DNA of 64,000 nucleotides from Marinilabiliaceae bacterium (GTDB taxonomy: Bacteria > Bacteroidota > Bacteroidia > Bacteroidales > Marinilabiliaceae): the NCBI GenBank assembly GCA_016933045.1, contig JAFGBR010000074.1, positions 58,882-122,881 of the forward strand, given 5' to 3'. The position numbers were made by a program, and so were the translations under genes. Position 1 is the stretch's first letter. Each line of letters begins with the position of its first letter. A model generated the notes under the pieces. That model was given only the letters and a program-made list of their open reading frames with translations. It ran no database searches and was not told the DNA's origin. Of this stretch, positions 25,815 to 36,010 are shown one piece after another.

Positions 25815-28391
25815 TTATCTGCTTGAAACTGATAATACACAAGTCTCTTTCTTTTCAACAACTTTTCCGTTGGGATAAAAAACCTGTCCCCATACAATAT
25901 AAATACCGGGGGGTGCCATTTCGCCCGATGATTTGGTTCCATCCCATGTAATAACATCGCAGGTTCCTAGTAATTGATTTTGGGCAATGTCGATTATCTC
26001 ATTTCCCGATGCATCAAAAATTGTCATTGATAATACACCCCCTAGTGTTTCGGAATTTACAGTAACCAATAACATATCTTCATACCCATCCATGTCGGGA
26101 GTAAACGTTTTTTTATTCAATGCGAACAGATTTTCAGATGCATTATCGACCAATGCAAACTGGCTGTTCTCTTGGGTAGGAGTGGCATAATTACATGACT
26201 TAGATGCCGAATGCCACGAATTTTCTGTTTGCGTTTCGAAACCGGGATGTATGCGCTCCAACGACACTCCCTCGTTCGAATTCAAAAGCGAATAATGCCA
26301 ATCATCGGAATAATGCAGTTGATCAATTACGTTTCCTTTGTTATCGGCTATTGCTATATCTCCTTCATCATCGGGCATTGAAGGAAAACCTGCCATTTCA
26401 TAAACAAAAAACGGCGATGCCGGATGATGCATCTCCTTCAAAACAATTGAATCGGATGTAGCTACGGCATATTGTTTAGGAAACAATGGGGTTGAGATAC
26501 TTGAAAATTGTAAAAGTTTTACGGGTATGCCGCCATTCATTTCAGTCAAATAAATATCACATAAACTCAAAATCTTATCCGACTTATTGTAAATCTCAAC
26601 AAAATCGACACCTTCAGGTACAGGATTAAACATTATTTCGTTGATGATAATATCTCCAGACAACATTTCCTCTATCTTTCCAAATTTCAGTGGGATGTAT
26701 TCTTTCAAAAAGTTTTCGGCAAAATCGCTAAATGATGGATTAAAAGTTAATTCGTAAACTTGCTTTTCTTTTAACGACTGCTTATATACAATCTCTATAT
26801 GATTTAAAAAGTTACTCTCAATAAGCACCGTATCAACCGATAATTTTGGTTCAAAATTCAAACTTTGAATCATATTATCGTAATCGGGCAAATCAATTGG
26901 TTCTGAAAAACTTATTTGAACCGACGTGTCTGTCACTGATAACAAAATTACAATTGGACTATCAATATCGGGCTTCGACTCATTAACGCTGTTCTCATGC
27001 CCCGGCGTCCCTCCGTCTGAATTGACCGAATAAGCCCAATTTTCATTATCCCCACTCCTGTTCGATAAGTCTATAATCTCAAAGCTCCAGCCTCCGTCAT
27101 CTTTAAACATCTCTTTTTGCCAATCTTCATCATATATTATCGCATCTAACACTGTTCCATTATTTGCAGATAAAATCATTTGCCCACTTGTTTTTGCTAA
27201 CGATGGAAAATATTTTAAACCAATAACATTAATTGTGTCACTCCAGTTTTCTTTTGCTGTTTCGGAAGTAAGAATAGCAAATTGATGTGGTTTTATTATA
27301 GCATCTTTAATAGGGTAATCTGTTGCTGATACATTTAAAATATACCCATCTAACGACACATTAAATTGTGTATTGTTATAAACCTCTATAAACTCTGTTT
27401 CGGGCAATCCTACCGATGGCGATGGGTCAGTGATAAACTCTGAAAACAAAATGTCGAAACGCTCCGGCACATAATTTTCAACTTTAATTAAGGTATCATT
27501 CAATACAAGTCCATACTTATCTGATAGTTTTGTGATAGTCAGATTATAACTACTTTTTATTGGCAAGTTATCTTCAAAAACAAGTTCAATTCGACTTCCA
27601 ACTGCAACTATCGAGTCAATTTTTAAATCGTTAGGAGAAAAAACGAATGAAGTTTCTGAAACCGATGCTGAATCAATTTCCTTAGAAAAATTAAGCGTTA
27701 AATGATTTTGATCAGTTAATTTGAATAATTGAAGCGTTAAGGGCGATTCATCAACGTAAGGGTCTCCCGAAACCACCAGATTATCGAACCAAAACAAAGT
27801 ACTTCGTGTAGATGTATAATCGCAGTAAAGACCAAAATAACTCGATTCAAATGATATTGTATCAACAACTGATCCTTGATGATGCCATTCACTATTTAAA
27901 TAAACATCTAATTGCCACCTCGAATTTGAATCATTCGTAACCTTAACCGTAAAATCATTCGAAGAATTATTTAACAGTCCATCAAAACCATCAATTAAAA
28001 TCTCATCGGTTCCATTAGTTCTTTTATAAAGTGAAATTTCATCATTAGTGCCCCCAAAATAAAGAAAGTAGCTGTTATTAACATTACTAGTGTTATCACT
28101 ATCAGCAGCCAGGAAAATACGACAGTAGTTTTGAGCAGAAGGATTAAAGCCCATTTTAACATCCATCTGCCATAATGCATTTTCAATTGACTTACTATTT
28201 GTAAACAGCCATGCATCAGCATCATCCGAAGGAGCATTTAATTGCAGTTGATTCGATGTATTAACAATGAAAAAATTGGTTGTCCCGTTCCAGCTTCCAT
28301 CATTAAGCAAACTATCATGGCTAAAATCCTCATTTATTTGGGCATACAAAGTATTAGATATAATTAAAAAAATAAGAAAAATCCTCGCCAT
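25815..28391 (-). CDS. Secreted lamin-tail-domain protein with FlgD/CHU_C-like C-terminus
   Basis: An 858-residue exported protein starting at the ATG at 28391, giving the signal MARIFLIFLIISNTLYAQ; an upstream in-frame GTG would bury this signal. The order is a concanavalin/LamG-like N-terminal domain (about 20-230), an Ig-like SbsA-type domain (EIDSASVSETSFVFSP), a lamin-tail domain (SEFITDPSPSVGLPETEFIE), a second Ig-like domain, a second lamin-tail domain (INEIMFNPVPEGVDFVEIYN), and a C-terminal beta domain (FTPDMDGYEDM, then WDGTKSSGEMAPPGIY) similar to FlgD-Ig/gliding-motility C-termini. It is likely surface-exposed or exported by the type IX system; its ligand is unknown. Confidence 0.8.
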   Translation of the reverse strand: MARIFLIFLIISNTLYAQINEDFSHDSLLNDGSWNGTTNFFIVNTSNQLQLNAPSDDADAWLFTNSKSIENALWQMDVKMGFNPSAQNYCRIFLAADSDNTSNVNNSYFLYFGGTNDEISLYKRTNGTDEILIDGFDGLLNNSSNDFTVKVTNDSNSRWQLDVYLNSEWHHQGSVVDTISFESSYFGLYCDYTSTRSTLFWFDNLVVSGDPYVDESPLTLQLFKLTDQNHLTLNFSKEIDSASVSETSFVFSPNDLKIDSIVAVGSRIELVFEDNLPIKSSYNLTITKLSDKYGLVLNDTLIKVENYVPERFDILFSEFITDPSPSVGLPETEFIEVYNNTQFNVSLDGYILNVSATDYPIKDAIIKPHQFAILTSETAKENWSDTINVIGLKYFPSLAKTSGQMILSANNGTVLDAIIYDEDWQKEMFKDDGGWSFEIIDLSNRSGDNENWAYSVNSDGGTPGHENSVNESKPDIDSPIVILLSVTDTSVQISFSEPIDLPDYDNMIQSLNFEPKLSVDTVLIESNFLNHIEIVYKQSLKEKQVYELTFNPSFSDFAENFLKEYIPLKFGKIEEMLSGDIIINEIMFNPVPEGVDFVEIYNKSDKILSLCDIYLTEMNGGIPVKLLQFSSISTPLFPKQYAVATSDSIVLKEMHHPASPFFVYEMAGFPSMPDDEGDIAIADNKGNVIDQLHYSDDWHYSLLNSNEGVSLERIHPGFETQTENSWHSASKSCNYATPTQENSQFALVDNASENLFALNKKTFTPDMDGYEDMLLVTVNSETLGGVLSMTIFDASGNEIIDIAQNQLLGTCDVITWDGTKSSGEMAPPGIYIVWGQVFYPNGKVVEKKETCVLSVSSR

Positions 28392-28553
28392 AAAAACTTT
28401 ATATTTAAATGATTGTTCTATTTTTGCAAAATAATCCACCAACACAACAATTTAACTAAATTTTTTATTAATCGAGTATAAAAATGAGTCATGTTGATTG
28501 ATAACCCTTCGAGAGAAGAGAAGCAATCAGTTAATTAATTAAATTTTTTCAAT

Positions 28554-29564
28554 ATGAGAGTAGCAATAGTTGGTGTTAGCGGAGCCGTAGGACAAGAGTT
28601 CCTCAAAGTATTAGAGGAGAGGAACTTTCCGCTTGACGAATTGGTTCTTTTTGGATCGGAAAGAAGTGCAGGGAAAAAATACACTTTCCGCGGTAAAGAA
28701 TTAATTGTTAAAGAGCTAAAACACAACGACGATTTTAAAGATATTGATATTGCTTTAGCATCGGCCGGAGCAAGCACTTCTAAAGAGTTTGAAAAAACAA
28801 TTACGAAACATGGAGCAATCATGATTGATAACTCAAGTGCTTTTCGTATGGATAACGATGTGCCTTTAGTTGTACCTGAGGTAAATGCTGAAGATTGTGC
28901 TAATACACCACGCAATGTTATTGCCAATCCTAATTGTACAACTATTCAAATGGTTGTTGCACTTAAAGCAATTGAATCGTTGTCGCATATCAAACGCGTT
29001 CATGTTTCAACTTACCAGGCTGCCAGTGGTGCCGGAGCAATGGGAATGGCTGAATTGGAAGAGCAAACAAAACAAGTTGTTAATGGCGAAGAACCAACAA
29101 TTTCTAAATTTCAATACCAGTTGGCAATGAACATTATACCTCAGGTTGATGTATTTACAGATAATGGATATACCAAAGAAGAGATGAAAATGTATAACGA
29201 AACACGCAAAATTATGCACTCCGACATAGAAGTAAGTGCTACTTGCGTTCGTATACCTGTTATGCGTGCTCACTCAGAATCTACTTGGGTTGAAACTGAA
29301 AAGCCAATAAGCGTTGAAGAAGCCAAAGCTGCATTCGAAAAAGCAGAAGGCGTTGTGCTAATGGATAAACCTGAAGATAAAATTTATCCAATGCCATTGC
29401 ACTTAGCCGGTGAAGATCCTGTTTATGTAGGCCGGGTTCGAAAAGATCTTTCAAATCCCAATGGATTAACATTCTGGACAGTATCGGATCAGATTAAAAA
29501 AGGAGCTGCACTTAATGCAGTGCAAATTGCCGAATACATGATAAAAAGCGGATTAATTAAATAA
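28554..29564 (+). CDS. asd: Aspartate-semialdehyde dehydrogenase
   Basis: A 336-residue ASADH, reducing aspartyl phosphate to the semialdehyde for lysine/diaminopimelate, threonine and methionine. The nucleotide-binding [15 protein letters not shown] is at the N-terminus; the catalytic Cys128 is in NPNCTT and His240 in [11 protein letters not shown]. Monocistronic: divergent from the lamin-tail gene and closed by a strong hairpin. Homoserine dehydrogenase, the next enzyme of the branch, lies about 10 kb away at 39673. Confidence 0.97.
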   Translation: MRVAIVGVSGAVGQEFLKVLEERNFPLDELVLFGSERSAGKKYTFRGKELIVKELKHNDDFKDIDIALASAGASTSKEFEKTITKHGAIMIDNSSAFRMDNDVPLVVPEVNAEDCANTPRNVIANPNCTTIQMVVALKAIESLSHIKRVHVSTYQAASGAGAMGMAELEEQTKQVVNGEEPTISKFQYQLAMNIIPQVDVFTDNGYTKEEMKMYNETRKIMHSDIEVSATCVRIPVMRAHSESTWVETEKPISVEEAKAAFEKAEGVVLMDKPEDKIYPMPLHLAGEDPVYVGRVRKDLSNPNGLTFWTVSDQIKKGAALNAVQIAEYMIKSGLIK

Positions 29565-29595
29565 TAAAAGCTGCCCTAGGGCAGCTTTTATTATT
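29560..29595. terminator. Bidirectional terminator between asd and the DUF5703 gene
   Basis: A perfect palindrome of two 17-base arms, ...AAAAGCTGCCC-TA-GGGCAGCTTTT..., overlaps the asd stop codon. The G/C-rich core with A tract before and T tract after makes it an intrinsic terminator in both directions, which suits the convergent genes on either side. Confidence 0.92.
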
Positions 29596-29638
29596 TAATC
29601 ATTTTCTCAAAAAAATAAAGAAACCCTTTTCTTTAACC

Positions 29639-31978
29639 TTAATCGTTAAAAGGCAAACATATAATATCACCACTCCTCTCTTTAGGGGTTACCTGCAATT
29701 TAATTATTTTACCATTTTCCAACTGACCTTCTACTATAGTATTAAAGGGGGCATGAAGTTTAAATTTAACATCCCAATCTTTAGGCCAGGCAGGGAAAAG
29801 ATATATTTTAGTACTATCGGTTTGCATAAGCATTTCCTGCAATCCAATCATACCCGATCCGCCCCAGTTATGATCGGGCACCCAATCGTGACCAGGCCCC
29901 CAAAAAGTAGGGAATCGCTGATCGGCATTTTTTAGTTTCTGAATGGTTAAATCGGCTGCTTCATTGATCAATCCTAAACGAGCACAAAAAATCGCATCCT
30001 GATGCCAACTTTTAATTTGTTTCTGGTCGGGACGATCAATGCCATGACGCCAGGTATTAATTGCAATATCAATACCTGGTTTACCAATACCATAAATGCC
30101 ATAAGGAAACACCGGATAAAGCTGAGGCAATTCAACATTATTAATTCGCTCCCACGATTTAGCCGGCGAAATTGTTTGATATCCATTTTTATTACGAAAA
30201 CTAATTGGCGGAATACGAGTACCCAACCCCAATAAATAATCCCGCTGATCATCACTCCAATAATCATTATCTAATTCCAAAGCTCGCGTTATTACCGAGC
30301 GTAAAGCCGCAATCGTCGTAACCGGATTGGTGGCCATTTTATATGTTTCGCAAGCCGTTCCCGGATAAATAACTAAATGTCCATTCTCATCAAGCATTTT
30401 TGGAGTTCTCATTGATGAACGGTATTGATAATGCTGATCAAAAAAACGCAAACAGCTTTCGATTAATGGAAGATACTCCGAAATATCACAGCCGGTAAAA
30501 CGTTCATAATCGAGAATCATATAACAAAACTCCAAGGCAGTATCCCAATGATATTCAACCCAGGCATTATACGACACCCCATCGTCAAACCCAACAGGTC
30601 GTTTCCATTTGTACTCGAACGCAACCGGCAGCCCAAAGTTTTCGATTTGCTCGGTAAAACAAGCACCACTATGACCCCAGTAAACCAATGAGCGTAACTC
30701 GGCATTTCTTAACATGTTCAGATAAAAATCGAATTGCGGTTTCATCATATCAAAATCACCGCTTTTAAGCATAGGCCAATAAACTAAACGCTGATTCTGT
30801 GCTGTAAAACTACCACCTCCCCACCTGCGAAAATCGGGAGTAAAAGGACGAATAGTATCGATAAATACAGGATCGACCGTGAATAACCCTCCATTAAATT
30901 TTGTCGGGTAACGTCCATAAGCATTGCATCCTAATTGATACCGAAATAATTGATAATTACGCCCAATCTGCCATTGTATTGTATCTTTATTTTTTTCATC
31001 ATGATCGATACATATATAACTCCTATTCCAAAACTCTCTCCACCAATTAATAGTTTTTTGATGTCTTTTTTGCAGATTTTTTCGAGCTTCTATTTTTACC
31101 CCGGAAAATGCCTTACGCCAATCATCAATATTTTCAACATTAGTGGTTTGCAAACAAATATTAATAGTATGGTTTTTAACCGGCGTTTTGCTTTTCAATA
31201 ACCATGATTTATAAGGCGTACTTGCATATTGTCCGTTCGAAATGCCGTACGACTGCATATTTTCGCCAAACATTATTCCTCCAAAAATCCTGTTTTTATT
31301 AGGATTCCATAGTTTATCCTTAACAGTTTCGAGTTTTTGTTGTTCCACCAGCATATCAAAAACAGTACTGTCATTTCTGTTTTGGTGATAGAATTCTATT
31401 TCATTACTGGGTGTAAATGAAATAGAATCGGCTCTTATTATAGGTTTATAGGGAGCTCCAAGGTATGACCGACACATATCAGGTTCCAGCTTTTGCAACT
31501 CACGATCGTTAAAACGCCAACTCTCGTAAGCTGCAACTACATCTATTGGCTCATTAGAGGATACATCAGCATTAATAATTGGATAAAATACATCAACCCA
31601 TACTTTTATTGTGCTTATGCAACCATTTTTTTCGCCTCTAATCTCTACATAACCTTGTTCGAGTTTTAATGTTTGATTAAATAAGGTTCCATCAATAAAC
31701 GGATTTGGATTGAGAGTTATTCGTACCCTGCCCGGTTTAAGAAATGCGTTTAGCTCGTCGAAAGTTCCACTTTGCGATAAATATATAAGTAAGTCACCGT
31801 TTTCAACCCAAACATTTAATCCAATATCACCACCACCACAAGGCATACTCTCAAGAGCATTTTCCGATGGTTTATCCCAGGAAATATTGTATGGAGATAA
31901 ATAACTTTGAGCAAGGCACTGATTAACAGCAGCATTAATAAAAACAGAGAATAATAATACTTTAAAAACTAAAGCCAT
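29639..31978 (-). CDS. DUF5703 family secreted glycoside hydrolase-like protein (GH95-like fold)
   Basis: A 779-residue exported protein (signal peptide to about residue 24, ending CLAQ). The N-terminal DUF5703 domain shows YNISWDKPSENALESMPCGGGDIGLNVWVENGD-type sequence, of which SMPCGGGDIGLNVW is the core. The rest is an alpha/alpha-toroid-like catalytic region with YWGHSGACFTEQ, EYHWDTALEFCYMILDY and PGHDWVPDHNWGGSGM, similar to GH95/GH65-type glycosidases, then a C-terminal beta domain. It probably cleaves a plant or algal glycan; the linkage is unknown. Its start overlaps the end of the hybrid kinase gene by 10 bases, so kinase and enzyme are translated together. Confidence 0.8.
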   Translation of the reverse strand: MALVFKVLLFSVFINAAVNQCLAQSYLSPYNISWDKPSENALESMPCGGGDIGLNVWVENGDLLIYLSQSGTFDELNAFLKPGRVRITLNPNPFIDGTLFNQTLKLEQGYVEIRGEKNGCISTIKVWVDVFYPIINADVSSNEPIDVVAAYESWRFNDRELQKLEPDMCRSYLGAPYKPIIRADSISFTPSNEIEFYHQNRNDSTVFDMLVEQQKLETVKDKLWNPNKNRIFGGIMFGENMQSYGISNGQYASTPYKSWLLKSKTPVKNHTINICLQTTNVENIDDWRKAFSGVKIEARKNLQKRHQKTINWWREFWNRSYICIDHDEKNKDTIQWQIGRNYQLFRYQLGCNAYGRYPTKFNGGLFTVDPVFIDTIRPFTPDFRRWGGGSFTAQNQRLVYWPMLKSGDFDMMKPQFDFYLNMLRNAELRSLVYWGHSGACFTEQIENFGLPVAFEYKWKRPVGFDDGVSYNAWVEYHWDTALEFCYMILDYERFTGCDISEYLPLIESCLRFFDQHYQYRSSMRTPKMLDENGHLVIYPGTACETYKMATNPVTTIAALRSVITRALELDNDYWSDDQRDYLLGLGTRIPPISFRNKNGYQTISPAKSWERINNVELPQLYPVFPYGIYGIGKPGIDIAINTWRHGIDRPDQKQIKSWHQDAIFCARLGLINEAADLTIQKLKNADQRFPTFWGPGHDWVPDHNWGGSGMIGLQEMLMQTDSTKIYLFPAWPKDWDVKFKLHAPFNTIVEGQLENGKIIKLQVTPKERSGDIICLPFND

Positions 31979-34900
31979 CGGTCAAGAATATCTACTAAAT
32001 CGTCCATTTTAACAGGTTTTCCAACATAATCATTCATTCCGGCATCAATACAAATTTCACGATCGCCTTGTAATGCATTAGCAGTCATGGCAACAATTGG
32101 TAAGGAAATACTATTATTACGGAGCTCAACAGTTGTATCTAATCCATTCAAAACCGGCATTTGAATATCCATAAAAATAAGATCGAACTGTTCTTTGTTC
32201 TTAATAATCATATCAACAGCTTCGCTTCCGTTATTAGCAATCTTTGTTTTCAAGCCGATACGATTAAGCATTTTTTCAGCAATTTTTTGGTTAATCAGAT
32301 TGTCTTCAACCAGCAAAACAATTTTATCTTTAATTTTTTCTTTAAACGATTCATCATCAATCGTTTTTTTCATGTTTTTATCTGATCCAAAAAGCAGTTC
32401 GAGCCCTCCATATAAATTATTTTGCTTTATTGGTCTTTGTACTACATAATGATCAACGTCCAAGCCATCTGTCAAATAATTACGATTCTCACTTACAATT
32501 AAAATAAACTTTATTTTAGGGTTTATTTTATTTATACTATGCAGGTATTGATGATCTTTTAGTTTTGGTATAAGGTTGGTATCGATCAATACCAAATTAA
32601 TATTCTCATCAGATTTAATCAGTTTTAGTGCCTGATCATCATCTTCAGCTTCCTTGGTATTTACACCCCAGTTACTGAGAACTTTTTTTGTTAATAACAA
32701 ATTGGTTTTATGATTATCAATTACAAGGGCATTCAAATCTTTGAACCGCTCCGAACGACGCTCCCATTCCAAATTATTTTTATCAATAACCATTGGAAGC
32801 AAAAAATGAAAAATAGTACCCGGATTCTCTTTCGACCAGGAAAAATTAGGATTAGGGCTTTCGGCCCATATTTTACCGCCCATCAATTCAACCAACATTT
32901 TTGAGATGCTTGTTCCTAATCCGGTACCTCCATATTTTCGGGTAGTCGATCCATCAGCCTGTGTAAATGATTCAAATATTTTTTCAATTTTATCTTTAGG
33001 AATACCAATCCCCGAGTCTTCAATTGAAAAGTGCAATACTATTTCAGTTCCTTTTTGTTGTTCAACTTCAGCTCTAACAACCACTTCACCTTCGGCAGTG
33101 AATTTAACAGAATTCCCAACTAGGTTTACTAAAATTTGAATTAACCGACCTTCATCGCCTATTAATACTGGCGGAATAGTTTCCGATATATTGGCCAATA
33201 ACTGTATTCCTTTTTGATCGGCTTTATACGACATTTGCTCAATCAAATAGTTTATTGTAGACCAAATACTAAAAGAGTAAGACTCAATTTTCATTTTTCC
33301 GGCCTCAATTTTTGAAAAATCGAGAATATCGTTAATAATATTTAGCAAATTTTGCCCCGATCGCGAAATGATGGAGATAATGTTTTGTTGCTCTTTAGTG
33401 AGCCGGGTTTTATTTAATAAATCAGTAGCACCAATTATTCCATTCATTGGCGTTCTTATTTCGTGCGACATATTAGCCAGAAATTCCGATTTTGCCTTGT
33501 TCGACTCAGCTTCACGTTTTTGAATCTCTTTTTGTGCACTAATGTCCATAAACGTTTCGAGAAAAAACTGTGTATTATTTAATGTAACAGGCATCACATT
33601 TACGAGTATCTCTTTATACACATTATTCTCTTTAACAATAAGTTGCTCTTCTTTGGTTATTACCCTAACTCCACTAACTATTTCCGATGAACTCTCTTTG
33701 CTGTCGGATTTCAAAAACTCGTTCAATCCATGCCCTTCAACTTTTGCCTTAGCTACCTCAAGTGAATTAAAACCCATCATTTTCGAAGCCGTTTTATTAA
33801 CCTGTATTATTTTATTCAGGTTATCGACAAGAAATACACCTACCGGCAAATTTTCGGTAATAGTACTCATTGTTTCATTTGAGTTACGCAACGATTCGGT
33901 GAGTGTTTTTATTTCGGTAACATCTTCCTTTATAGCAATGTAATTCGATATTGATCTGTTATCATTAAAAACAGGCGAAATCATAACTTTTTCCCAATAT
34001 ATTGTGCCGTCTTTCCTGTAATTCGATACCTGTCCTGTCCATATCTTACCCTCCTGAAGGTTTTGCCACAAGGCATCCATAAACTTACTATCGCCCTTTG
34101 GTGCAATAAAAAATGGTGAGTTTATTCCGGCAGCTTCTTCTTTTGAATAACCAGTTATATTTTCAAAACCCTTATTTACATACTCTAACGTTCCATTTGT
34201 ATCCGTTATCATTATTGAAATTGGACTTTGTTCTACAGCTAATAATAATTTTCTGTTATTCTCTTCAGCTTTTTCACGTCGTAAAATAAGTTTATGAATT
34301 TGATTCAATAACAAAATTGTAATAATGATTATTACAAAAGCAATTGCACTTATACTGCCAAACTTAATTTTATTGTATTTATTAATATTTGTTTTGTTAT
34401 CGTTATTCAAATAAACTAATCGTTTATTAATCTCGAACGATATTTCATTTTCAATTTCATTTATTCTGTTAAGTTCCGAAACTGCTTTTTTTATTACAAA
34501 GCTAATTGACTCGATATATTCTCCTTTATCAACTTCAGTATCATAAAGAAAATTACTGGCAATAGCGGTAATTTTAGTAGCTAACTGTTTAAGACTTTTA
34601 AAACGAGGTTGTAATTCTGAAATAGCAGGAATATTATCGAACGATTCATCAAATTCATAATCAATAATTTCGGTAATTTCATCTTGTGCCGGTAAATTTA
34701 CTCTTCGAGGACGAGATGCGGTTCCACCCAGATTCATTATTTCGAGATAGGTATTACTATAATCGATTAATTCGTAAATTTGCTTTTGTGTATTAGATAG
34801 TTCCTGTGGGGTTGTTACAGATGGGAAATTATTAAACGCAATTTTAAGTTGAAGAATATTCTCTTTTAAAAGACTTTCAATTTTTTGACGTTTCTCCTGA

Positions 34901-35058
34901 TTTTGAATTTTATCCTGATAGTTACTAATATATGTTTTGTTAAAATAACGCTCGGTTGTTAAAACAGTTGCAATAGTCAACATATAAGCAAACACCAAAA
35001 GTAACAACTTCTGAATGATCGGTTCGCTAAAAAAAGATACTCTGTACTTTTGTGTCAT
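31969..35058 (-). CDS. Hybrid sensor histidine kinase with two PAS and two receiver domains
   Basis: A 1029-residue inner-membrane kinase. TM helices at about 17-36 and 233-252 enclose a helical periplasmic sensor. PAS domains follow at about 268-390 and 395-510, then the HisKA H-box SHEIRTPMNG (His532), HATPase_c (N-box NLVGNSVKFT, G1 DSGIGIP, G2 GGTGLGTSISK), a receiver with Asp826 but the conserved Lys replaced by Arg875 and a reduced acidic pocket (IDN), and a canonical receiver with Asp964 and Lys1014. There is no output domain. It sits between a substrate-binding lipoprotein and a glycosidase, suggesting that the lipoprotein supplies its signal. Confidence 0.92.
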   Translation of the reverse strand: MTQKYRVSFFSEPIIQKLLLLVFAYMLTIATVLTTERYFNKTYISNYQDKIQNQEKRQKIESLLKENILQLKIAFNNFPSVTTPQELSNTQKQIYELIDYSNTYLEIMNLGGTASRPRRVNLPAQDEITEIIDYEFDESFDNIPAISELQPRFKSLKQLATKITAIASNFLYDTEVDKGEYIESISFVIKKAVSELNRINEIENEISFEINKRLVYLNNDNKTNINKYNKIKFGSISAIAFVIIIITILLLNQIHKLILRREKAEENNRKLLLAVEQSPISIMITDTNGTLEYVNKGFENITGYSKEEAAGINSPFFIAPKGDSKFMDALWQNLQEGKIWTGQVSNYRKDGTIYWEKVMISPVFNDNRSISNYIAIKEDVTEIKTLTESLRNSNETMSTITENLPVGVFLVDNLNKIIQVNKTASKMMGFNSLEVAKAKVEGHGLNEFLKSDSKESSSEIVSGVRVITKEEQLIVKENNVYKEILVNVMPVTLNNTQFFLETFMDISAQKEIQKREAESNKAKSEFLANMSHEIRTPMNGIIGATDLLNKTRLTKEQQNIISIISRSGQNLLNIINDILDFSKIEAGKMKIESYSFSIWSTINYLIEQMSYKADQKGIQLLANISETIPPVLIGDEGRLIQILVNLVGNSVKFTAEGEVVVRAEVEQQKGTEIVLHFSIEDSGIGIPKDKIEKIFESFTQADGSTTRKYGGTGLGTSISKMLVELMGGKIWAESPNPNFSWSKENPGTIFHFLLPMVIDKNNLEWERRSERFKDLNALVIDNHKTNLLLTKKVLSNWGVNTKEAEDDDQALKLIKSDENINLVLIDTNLIPKLKDHQYLHSINKINPKIKFILIVSENRNYLTDGLDVDHYVVQRPIKQNNLYGGLELLFGSDKNMKKTIDDESFKEKIKDKIVLLVEDNLINQKIAEKMLNRIGLKTKIANNGSEAVDMIIKNKEQFDLIFMDIQMPVLNGLDTTVELRNNSISLPIVAMTANALQGDREICIDAGMNDYVGKPVKMDDLVDILDRWL

Positions 35059-35083
35059 AGATTAAATAAATACTGCTGTATAA

Positions 35084-35917
35084 CTAAAAAACAGGTGATT
35101 TTCGTTTATGAAAACCATATTGTTTTGCAACAGCAGAACCTTTGTCCGAAGATACAAAATCTATGAAATATTTTGCAAGAATTGGATTTTGAGTACACGA
35201 TAAAACTCCAGCATAAACTTCGGTTGTATATTCCTGTGATAATAATACCGAATCAATAAGGTTACTATTTGATTCCTGGTACAAGTCCGAAAACCAAGTA
35301 ATTGCCACATCTGCCTTGCCTTTCGATACATCCTTAACCATCCCTTTTGAGTCGATAGATAATTGCACTACATTTTTAATAACATTTTCGAACAAATTTG
35401 AATTTTCAAAGTTATAGTTTGACAATAAATTTTTTGTTTGAAAACCTAATGAACTTGATTCAGGATTTGCAATAATTAGAGAAATGCCGTTATCGGCCAA
35501 TTGAATCAAATCTCCGGTAATATTTAAAGGGTTATCATTTGCAACAACTAAAACCAGACTGTTATACCCAATAAAAATAGAATCGGTTATATCTACTGCT
35601 GAATTCTGGCGTAATATTGATAATGCCGAATAAGAATCGGGAATAAATAAATCGCCTTGTTTAGTGAAATTAATTAAACCAATAAGATTTTGTGAACAAT
35701 CATTAACCAATTTCAACCGACAGCTATACTTCTGTTCAAACTGAGGTTTTAATTGCTGTAGAAGCGGTGCTAATGAGTTTTCGCAATAAATAGTCAGATT
35801 GTTTTTCAATTGATCAGCCTTTTCTTTTTCAACATCTTTTTCACTATGATTACAGCCGTTCCCCAAAAAAACAACCAGAATTAATAAACAAATAGTATAA
35901 AAAATTTCTTTACTCAT
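35084..35917 (-). CDS. ModA/PBP2-type substrate-binding lipoprotein
   Basis: A 277-residue lipoprotein (lipobox LGNGC, Cys22) with the type II periplasmic binding fold of the molybdate/phosphate/sulfate group: LTIYCENSLAPLLQQLKPQFEQKY, GDLFIPDSYSALS, ANPESSSLGFQTKNLL, KGKADVAITWFSDLYQ. No ABC permease or ATPase gene is next to it; instead, the hybrid kinase gene starts 25 bases downstream. This favours a sensory role in which the binding protein presents an oxyanion or metabolite to the kinase, though a transporter elsewhere cannot be excluded. Confidence 0.82.
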   Translation of the reverse strand: MSKEIFYTICLLILVVFLGNGCNHSEKDVEKEKADQLKNNLTIYCENSLAPLLQQLKPQFEQKYSCRLKLVNDCSQNLIGLINFTKQGDLFIPDSYSALSILRQNSAVDITDSIFIGYNSLVLVVANDNPLNITGDLIQLADNGISLIIANPESSSLGFQTKNLLSNYNFENSNLFENVIKNVVQLSIDSKGMVKDVSKGKADVAITWFSDLYQESNSNLIDSVLLSQEYTTEVYAGVLSCTQNPILAKYFIDFVSSDKGSAVAKQYGFHKRKSPVF

Positions 35918-36010
35918 TATTCACAACATATAATAATGCACAAGTTATGAAATAACGACGTTGTGCGCAGTTGGATTTGTCATAAATATCCTGATATTAA
36001 TCAAATAAAT

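Noticed and set aside
28446..28553. Possible promoter or riboswitch before asd
   Set aside because: No TAnnTTTG box, lysine-riboswitch-like core or stable leader hairpin can be seen.
33542..33943. Open frame of 133 codons opposite the hybrid kinase
   Set aside because: Serine/leucine-rich antisense shadow of the PAS-domain region, with no recognisable domain.
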